Of a DNA stretch of 64,000 nucleotides, positions 59,637 to 64,000 are shown in pieces (position 1 is the stretch's first letter; each line of letters starts with the position of its first letter). This DNA comes from Paraburkholderia franconis (GTDB taxonomy: Bacteria; Pseudomonadota; Gammaproteobacteria; Burkholderiales; Burkholderiaceae). The position numbers were made by a program, and so were the translations under genes. The DNA is taken from the NCBI RefSeq assembly GCF_009362735.1, contig NZ_WHNP01000015.1, positions 120,382 to 184,381 of the forward strand, given 5' to 3'. Below the pieces are notes generated by a model. It was not told where the DNA came from. It saw only the letters and a program-made list of their open reading frames with translations, and did not search any database.

Positions 59637-60760
59637 CATGCTCTCCTTGTACTCCTCATCTGCTGCAGCTCCAGATGGTCCTTGCACGCCTGCGTCAGCG
59701 CCGGCAGCAGTTGCAGTGCGTCCGCGACGATGCCATAGTGCGCGTAGTCGAAAATCGGTGCGTTCGGGTCGGTGTTGATCGCGACGATGACGTCAGAACT
59801 CTCCATACCGACGCGGTGCTGGATCGCGCCCGAGATGCCCGCCGCGATGTAGAGTTTCGGCCGCACGGTTTTGCCTGTCTGCCCGACCTGCCGGTCGGCT
59901 TCCACCCAGCCCGCCTGCACGCACGGACGGGTCGCGCCAACTTCGCCGCCGAGCACGCGTGCGAGATCGAACACGAGCCGGAAATTCTCCGGGTTTTTTA
60001 GTCCCTTGCCGCCGCTGACTATGACGTCGGCGTAGGGGAGGTTGATCTGGTTGCTTTTTGCATCGGCGATGAAGTCGAGCAATTTGGTCACAATGTCGGC
60101 CTCAACGATCCCAAGCGCCTCCTTCACGATCTCGCCGCCGCGGCCCGTCTGCGCCTGGGGCATCGCCATGACCCGCGGGCGCACCGTCGCCATCTGCGGG
60201 CGGTATGCGAGCGTCATGATCGTACAAAGCAGCGAGCCGCCGAAAGTCGGCCGCGTGGCCGCCAGCGCGCGCGAGGCCGGATCAATGTTCAACTCGGTGC
60301 AGTCGGCGGTGAGGCCGGTCGAGAGCGTCGTTGCCACAGAGCCGGCGAGATCTCGGCCCATTGAGGTTGCACCGAGCAGCAGGATTTCAGGGCGGTATTT
60401 GTTGACCAGATCGGTCAGCCCCTTTGTGAACGGCTCGTTGCGATAACCGAGCAACACCGGATCGTGAATCACGTATGCCTTGTCCGCGCCGAAACTGAAC
60501 GCTTGGGTGGCAAACTGTTCAAGCGGCTCGTCGGTACCGCCGAGCGCCACCACGGCGACGTTGCTGGCGAGTTTGTCCGCGAGCTTGCGCGCCTCACCGA
60601 GCAGTTCCCATGACACGCTATGTACGTGACCGCGGTCGTGCTCAAGAAAGACCCAAACACCCTCGTAGGCTTTCAGGTGCTCGGGCAGCTCGAGGTTACG
60701 GCCGCCGGCCAGTCTGGCTGGCGCGGCCGGTTTCTTGTCCGAGGCATCGGGCGAGTTCAT
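59636..60760 (-). CDS. fixB: Electron-transfer flavoprotein alpha subunit FixB
   Basis: A 374-residue ETF alpha subunit with a nif-type N-terminal extension. The FAD-binding C-terminal domain contains ADIVTKLLDF, DVIVSGGKGLKNPENF, VGATRPCVQAGWVEADRQVG and YIAAGISGAIQHRVGM. The start overlaps the fixA stop (ATGA), indicating coupled translation of the two ETF subunits. Confidence 0.96.
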   Translation of the reverse strand: MNSPDASDKKPAAPARLAGGRNLELPEHLKAYEGVWVFLEHDRGHVHSVSWELLGEARKLADKLASNVAVVALGGTDEPLEQFATQAFSFGADKAYVIHDPVLLGYRNEPFTKGLTDLVNKYRPEILLLGATSMGRDLAGSVATTLSTGLTADCTELNIDPASRALAATRPTFGGSLLCTIMTLAYRPQMATVRPRVMAMPQAQTGRGGEIVKEALGIVEADIVTKLLDFIADAKSNQINLPYADVIVSGGKGLKNPENFRLVFDLARVLGGEVGATRPCVQAGWVEADRQVGQTGKTVRPKLYIAAGISGAIQHRVGMESSDVIVAINTDPNAPIFDYAHYGIVADALQLLPALTQACKDHLELQQMRSTRRA

Positions 60761-61605
60761 GAGTCCCTCTTCATCAGCACGTCCGCCTCCAGTGTCGGAT
60801 GGCGAGTGAATATCTTCTGCACCAGTTTCAGCGACACGTCGCGCAGGCTAGACGCGCCGAGTTCGAGCATCTCAGCCTTTTCACCACGCGGCGTCGGGCC
60901 GAACACTTTGCTGACGACGGTAGGTGAGCCTTTCAGCCCGATTTTGTTCGCGTCCTCAATGCCGGCCTGCTCGCGGTTCCATTTACGCACTGGGAAGCCT
61001 GCCGCGTGGATCATTGTGGGCAGTGTTGCGAAGCGCAGTTCGTTCGTGTTCTCGAGCATTGTGACAAGACATGGCAATGCAGTTTTGAGTACCTGCACGC
61101 CGCCTTCGGCTCGGCGCTCGACGACGATCGTCCGCGCGTTGAAGTCGATCTCGACGATCTTGGACACATAAGTAAGTAACTGGACGCCGAGGCGCCTGGC
61201 GATGCCGGGGCCGACCTGGGCGGTGTCGCCGTCGATCGTCTGTTTGCCGGTGAAGACGATGTCCACCGCCTGTTCCTTTGCGATCTGCCTGACCGCGGTG
61301 GCGAGCGCATACGATGTCGCGAGCGTGTCGGCGCCAGCGAACGCACGATCGGTGACGAGCACGGCGTCGTCGGCGCCATAGCTGACGCATTTACGCAGCG
61401 CGTCCTCAGCCTGTGGCGGTCCCATGCAGAGCATCGTAACCGTGCCGCCGAAGCGATCCTTTATCCGCAACGCTTCTTCCAGCGAGAACAGGTCGTACGG
61501 GTTCACGATTGCCGGCACGCCTTGGCGCATGATGGTGTTGGTGACAGGATGAACCCGGATCTGCGCCGAGTCGGGGACCTGCTTGATGCAGACGACAATA
61601 TGCAT
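60757..61605 (-). CDS. fixA: Electron-transfer flavoprotein beta subunit FixA
   Basis: A 282-residue ETF beta subunit that carries the bifurcating FAD with FixB. It opens MHIVVCIKQVPDSAQIRVHP, with NPYDLFSLEEALRIKDRFGG and DIVFTGKQTIDGDTAQVGPG as further marks. GGAG precedes the ATG. A ruined second copy lies at 4715-4941. Confidence 0.96.
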   Translation of the reverse strand: MHIVVCIKQVPDSAQIRVHPVTNTIMRQGVPAIVNPYDLFSLEEALRIKDRFGGTVTMLCMGPPQAEDALRKCVSYGADDAVLVTDRAFAGADTLATSYALATAVRQIAKEQAVDIVFTGKQTIDGDTAQVGPGIARRLGVQLLTYVSKIVEIDFNARTIVVERRAEGGVQVLKTALPCLVTMLENTNELRFATLPTMIHAAGFPVRKWNREQAGIEDANKIGLKGSPTVVSKVFGPTPRGEKAEMLELGASSLRDVSLKLVQKIFTRHPTLEADVLMKRDS

Positions 61606-61619
61606 TGAGGCACTCCGGG

Positions 61620-61958
61620 TCAGGCGGCGCCACGGGCGAGCAACGACGCGCGCACCTTGTCAAGGGAGACGAGCCTCCGTCCGTCCGCTTCCTGGAAAAC
61701 CTTGAATACCTTCTGCTCCGCAGGCGTGGACACAACAAAGTCGTTGTAGGCCTTCTGGAGCAGACTTCGGTAGACGTTGAGCACGGCCGTCGCGTTGTCA
61801 CGCGGCAGTTGTTCCTGTTGCTCGATGTACTGGAAGAAGCGCTTGAGGATGTGCAGGCGGCTCACGTTCACCACCTTTTCATCGAATGTTATCTCGAAGA
61901 ATCGCATGAAATCTTCGATCGAAGAAAGGTGATGCAGTTGTTCGATAGCTCTTTGCAT
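61620..61958 (-). CDS. nifW: Nitrogenase-protective protein NifW
   Basis: A 112-residue NifW: LHHLSSIEDFMRFFEITFDE, RLHILKRFFQYIEQQEQLP and YNDFVVSTPAEQKVFKVFQE are typical. It helps protect or mature the MoFe protein under oxygen. The ATG at 61958 has AGGAG upstream. It lies between nifV and fixA; a decayed copy sits at 4960-5270. Confidence 0.95.
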   Translation of the reverse strand: MQRAIEQLHHLSSIEDFMRFFEITFDEKVVNVSRLHILKRFFQYIEQQEQLPRDNATAVLNVYRSLLQKAYNDFVVSTPAEQKVFKVFQEADGRRLVSLDKVRASLLARGAA

Positions 61959-61999
61959 GTCGTTGCTCCTATTGGACAAGTTTGGCGCGATAAGCACGC

Positions 62000-63136
62000 T
62001 CAAGACGTCTCCATTCGCGTGCCGCGGGCTTGGGCCAGGAATTGGTGCAGATCTCTTGCGCTGGGCGCCTGCTTGTACTGCGTGGCGAAAGAGCGGATGC
62101 GCGCAAGCAGCCGCGGGATGAGTCGCTCCCCCACCCTCACGCCCAAAGCGTCGTAGGCCTCACGCACGCTTTGAGATCCAGAGTGTTTCCCTAGTATCAT
62201 CGACCGTTGCCGGCCGAGCTCAGCTGGGTCGAATCCCTCGTAGGTGGTGGGATGCTTGGCGACGCCGTCGGTGTGTATGCCCGACTCGTGAGTAAAGACA
62301 CCTCGACCGACGATGCTCTTGTTGAATGAAACCGTACGGCCTGACGCCTGCTCGACCAACGAGGAAATGTCGAGCAGCGCTCTCGTGTCGACGCCGGTGT
62401 CCCGTCCCAGCAGGTGCCGCACGCCCATCACGATTTCTTCCAGCGCCGCATTGCCGGCACGCTCACCCAAGCCGTTGACGGTGGTGTTCGCATGCGTGGC
62501 GCCGGCCGCAAGAGCGGCGAGCGTGTTGGCTGTGGCAAGCCCGAGATCGTCGTGTGCATGAATTTCGACCTCGAGATCGACGGCATCGCGCAGCGCTGCA
62601 ATGGCGTGGAAGGTCTTAAAGGGATCCAGCATACCGACGGTATCTGCAAAGCGCACACGCTGCGCCCCATATCGCTGCGCGCAGCGAGCGACTTCTATGA
62701 GGAACGAGGGGTCCGCGCGCGAGGCGTCCTCCATGCCGAGAGAAATCTTGGAGTGATTTTTCGCTGCTTCCTCGACGACGCGTGCGACTTGCGCCAGTAC
62801 CCAACTGCGCGACTGCCGCAGCTTGTGCTGCAAATGAATGTCCGAAACGGGAATCGAGAGATGAACGATATCAGCATGGCAGCGCAAGGCCGCGGTGAGA
62901 TCCCCGTCGGTAAGCCGCCCCCAAACCATCAGACGGGCGTCGAGCTTCAGGCCGACAATAGCCTCGATGCACGCGATTTCGTCTTCGCCCATCGCGGGAA
63001 TTCCGATTTCGAGTTCGGCCACCCCCGCTCGCGACAGTGATGCGGCGATCGCGCATTTTTCCTCAAGGCGAAACGCGACACCGGCGGCCTGCTCGCCGTC
63101 GCGGAGTGTTGTGTCGTTGATGATCGGTTTGAGCAT
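62000..63136 (-). CDS. nifV: Homocitrate synthase NifV
   Basis: A 378-residue enzyme condensing acetyl-CoA and 2-oxoglutarate to homocitrate, the organic ligand of FeMo-cofactor. INDTTLRDGEQAAGVAF is the metal-binding start; EIHAHDDLGLATANTLAALA supplies the HxH metal site and GLGERAGNAALEEIVMGV follows. Presence of nifV in a symbiont is notable, because many rhizobia take homocitrate from the plant. It is the first gene of the nifVW-fixABCX operon, with a clear sigma-54 promoter upstream. Confidence 0.97.
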   Translation of the reverse strand: MLKPIINDTTLRDGEQAAGVAFRLEEKCAIAASLSRAGVAELEIGIPAMGEDEIACIEAIVGLKLDARLMVWGRLTDGDLTAALRCHADIVHLSIPVSDIHLQHKLRQSRSWVLAQVARVVEEAAKNHSKISLGMEDASRADPSFLIEVARCAQRYGAQRVRFADTVGMLDPFKTFHAIAALRDAVDLEVEIHAHDDLGLATANTLAALAAGATHANTTVNGLGERAGNAALEEIVMGVRHLLGRDTGVDTRALLDISSLVEQASGRTVSFNKSIVGRGVFTHESGIHTDGVAKHPTTYEGFDPAELGRQRSMILGKHSGSQSVREAYDALGVRVGERLIPRLLARIRSFATQYKQAPSARDLHQFLAQARGTRMETS

Positions 63137-63171
63137 GTCAGCGGTCTCTAGAAATTGTCACCGATGGATCT

Positions 63172-63186
63172 GCAAAGCTCGTGCCA
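63172..63186 (-). promoter_or_regulatory. Sigma-54 promoter of nifV operon
   Basis: Minus strand TGGCAC-GAGCT-TTGC matches the -24/-12 consensus exactly. Initiation about 12 bases downstream would give a short leader before nifV at 63136. Confidence 0.88.
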
Positions 63187-63271
63187 GACAGGCATCATCC
63201 TTGAAAGAGCGCTTTGCTGGGATGTCGGCCGGTTATATGTCGATTACGGGCGACGTTGTTCGTGTCGCCAA

Positions 63272-63287
63272 TGTCCTTTTTCTGACA
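63272..63287. promoter_or_regulatory. NifA upstream activator site (nifV side)
   Basis: TGT-CCTTTTTCTG-ACA matches TGT-N10-ACA exactly and lies about 90 bases upstream of the nifV sigma-54 promoter, a normal distance for NifA binding. Confidence 0.7.
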
Positions 63288-63374
63288 ATGCCGCCGTGAT
63301 GCATCGTTGCGGTCGATATAATAATTAGTTAAACGAAATTATTTGGTTAATGCAAGTAACGCAAAGATGATGTT

Positions 63375-63390
63375 TGTTGCAACAGCGACA
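63375..63390. promoter_or_regulatory. NifA upstream activator site (nifB side)
   Basis: TGT-TGCAACAGCG-ACA matches TGT-N10-ACA and is about 110 bases upstream of the nifB sigma-54 promoter. AT-rich DNA (63315-63365) between the two NifA sites could bind IHF. Confidence 0.7.
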
Positions 63391-63499
63391 GAATAGAGCG
63401 CGTTTGTCGGTTTTGAATGCCGGCGCAGCCCGACAAGACCGCGCCGGAGCCTCACCAGTCCCGCATATGAACGGGACCCCGAAGCGAATCCCGTTCGAG

Positions 63500-63514
63500 T
63501 GGCACGGATCTCGC
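63500..63514 (+). promoter_or_regulatory. Sigma-54 promoter of nifB
   Basis: TGGCACG-GATC-TCGC has the exact GG-N10-GC spacing and a perfect -24 box; the -12 box has one mismatch (TCGC for TTGC). nifB starts 44 bases later. Confidence 0.75.
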
Positions 63515-63557
63515 TCTTGTCTGCCGCGCGACCACCGTCGGTTGCGAGGAGATGTCC

Positions 63558-64000
63558 ATGGACGATAGCGCGAACGACAGCATGCTGGCCTCGACTGCCT
63601 GTATCGGTATCGGGCAGATTACGCGCCTGGGGTGCACCGTCGAAGCGTCCGCCCCGGGCCGCTGTGGTTCACGCGGTGGTGAGAGTCACTCTGGCCGTGG
63701 TTCGTCGGGCATACCCGACGGTCTGCCGACAGAGGTGTGGGAAAAGGTAAAGAACCATCCGTGCTATTCGGAAGAGGCGCATCGTCATTATGCGCGCATG
63801 CATGTGGCGGTGGCCCCGGCCTGCAACATTCAGTGCAACTACTGCAATCGCAAATATGACTGTTCGAACGAGTCGCGGCCCGGCGTTGTGTCGCAGAAGC
63901 TGACGCCGGAGCAGGCAGTAAAAAAGGTGGTGGCCGTCGCCGCCCGGATTCCGCAGTTGACCGTGCTCGGCATTGCGGGTCCCGGGGATTCACTGGCCAA
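63558..64000 (+). CDS. nifB: FeMo-cofactor precursor synthase NifB, N-terminal part
   Basis: The first 147 codons of NifB; the gene runs off the right edge. After a variable N-terminus rich in G and S, LPTEVWEKVKNHPCYSEEAH leads to the radical SAM motif CNIQCNYC (C89, C93, C96) and NRKYDCSNESRPGV, then LGIAGPGDSLA. NifB builds the carbide-containing Fe8 core of the cofactor. The ATG at 63558 is six bases after GAGGAG; an in-frame ATG at 63552 is too close to it. Confidence 0.95.
   Translation, partial: MDDSANDSMLASTACIGIGQITRLGCTVEASAPGRCGSRGGESHSGRGSSGIPDGLPTEVWEKVKNHPCYSEEAHRHYARMHVAVAPACNIQCNYCNRKYDCSNESRPGVVSQKLTPEQAVKKVVAVAARIPQLTVLGIAGPGDSLA

Overview
The window reads as part of the symbiotic plasmid or island of a legume-nodulating betaproteobacterium (Paraburkholderia or Cupriavidus type). 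The evidence is a nod box with a nodBCIJHASU-APS kinase operon and divergent nodD, an oxygen-sensitive-type nifA, nifENX-fdxB-nifQ, and nifVW-fixABCX facing nifB, all in mostly high-GC sequence. No rRNA, tRNA, CRISPR array or plasmid replication/transfer gene was recognised.

Layout. Positions 1-6 kb are accessory and decayed: an enolase C-terminus cut by the window edge, IS6-family transposase debris, a cupin gene, a broken queD beside an intact queE and a phage terminase remnant, an AT-richer gene for a CdtB-like secreted nuclease, and a degraded second copy of nifW-fixA. Positions 6-10 kb hold a three-gene signalling operon (HAMP membrane protein, hybrid kinase, NarL-type regulator). A DHA2 exporter, palindromes and broken regulators follow. 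Positions 14-20 kb hold an IclR-controlled catabolic operon (HMG-CoA-lyase-like enzyme, CoA transferase, MFS importer, Tat-exported amidohydrolase). A hemerythrin gene and an AT-richer two-gene operon (fused GT4-GT2 glycosyltransferase plus HemW-like radical SAM protein) occupy 20.7-25.9 kb. Positions 26-29 kb are a graveyard (fadD, ISNCY transposase, sfnB and glycoside hydrolase remnants) around a LacI regulator. An RND efflux operon (28.9-34.8 kb) lies directly downstream of the nod operon in the same direction.

The nod genes (35-45.3 kb) make and export a Nod factor predicted to be acylated (NodA), N-methylated (NodS), carbamoylated (NodU) and sulfated (NodH with an APS kinase). Between nodD and nifA is a compact operon: a 93-residue basic peptide, a haem-oxygenase-fold diiron oxidase candidate and two ATP-grasp ligases, with a divergent LysR gene. 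I regard this as the best candidate for an undescribed biosynthetic system.

Positions 51-64 kb are the nitrogenase assembly region: nifA, then nifE-nifN-nifX-DUF683-fdxB-nifQ on the plus strand, and nifV-nifW-fixA-fixB-fixC-fixX-TPR gene on the minus strand, with nifB leaving the right edge. Sigma-54 promoters and NifA sites are visible in the nifV/nifB interval, and a sigma-54 promoter lies before nifE. NifA would drive FeMo-cofactor assembly (NifB, E, N, X, Q, V) and electron supply (FixABCX).
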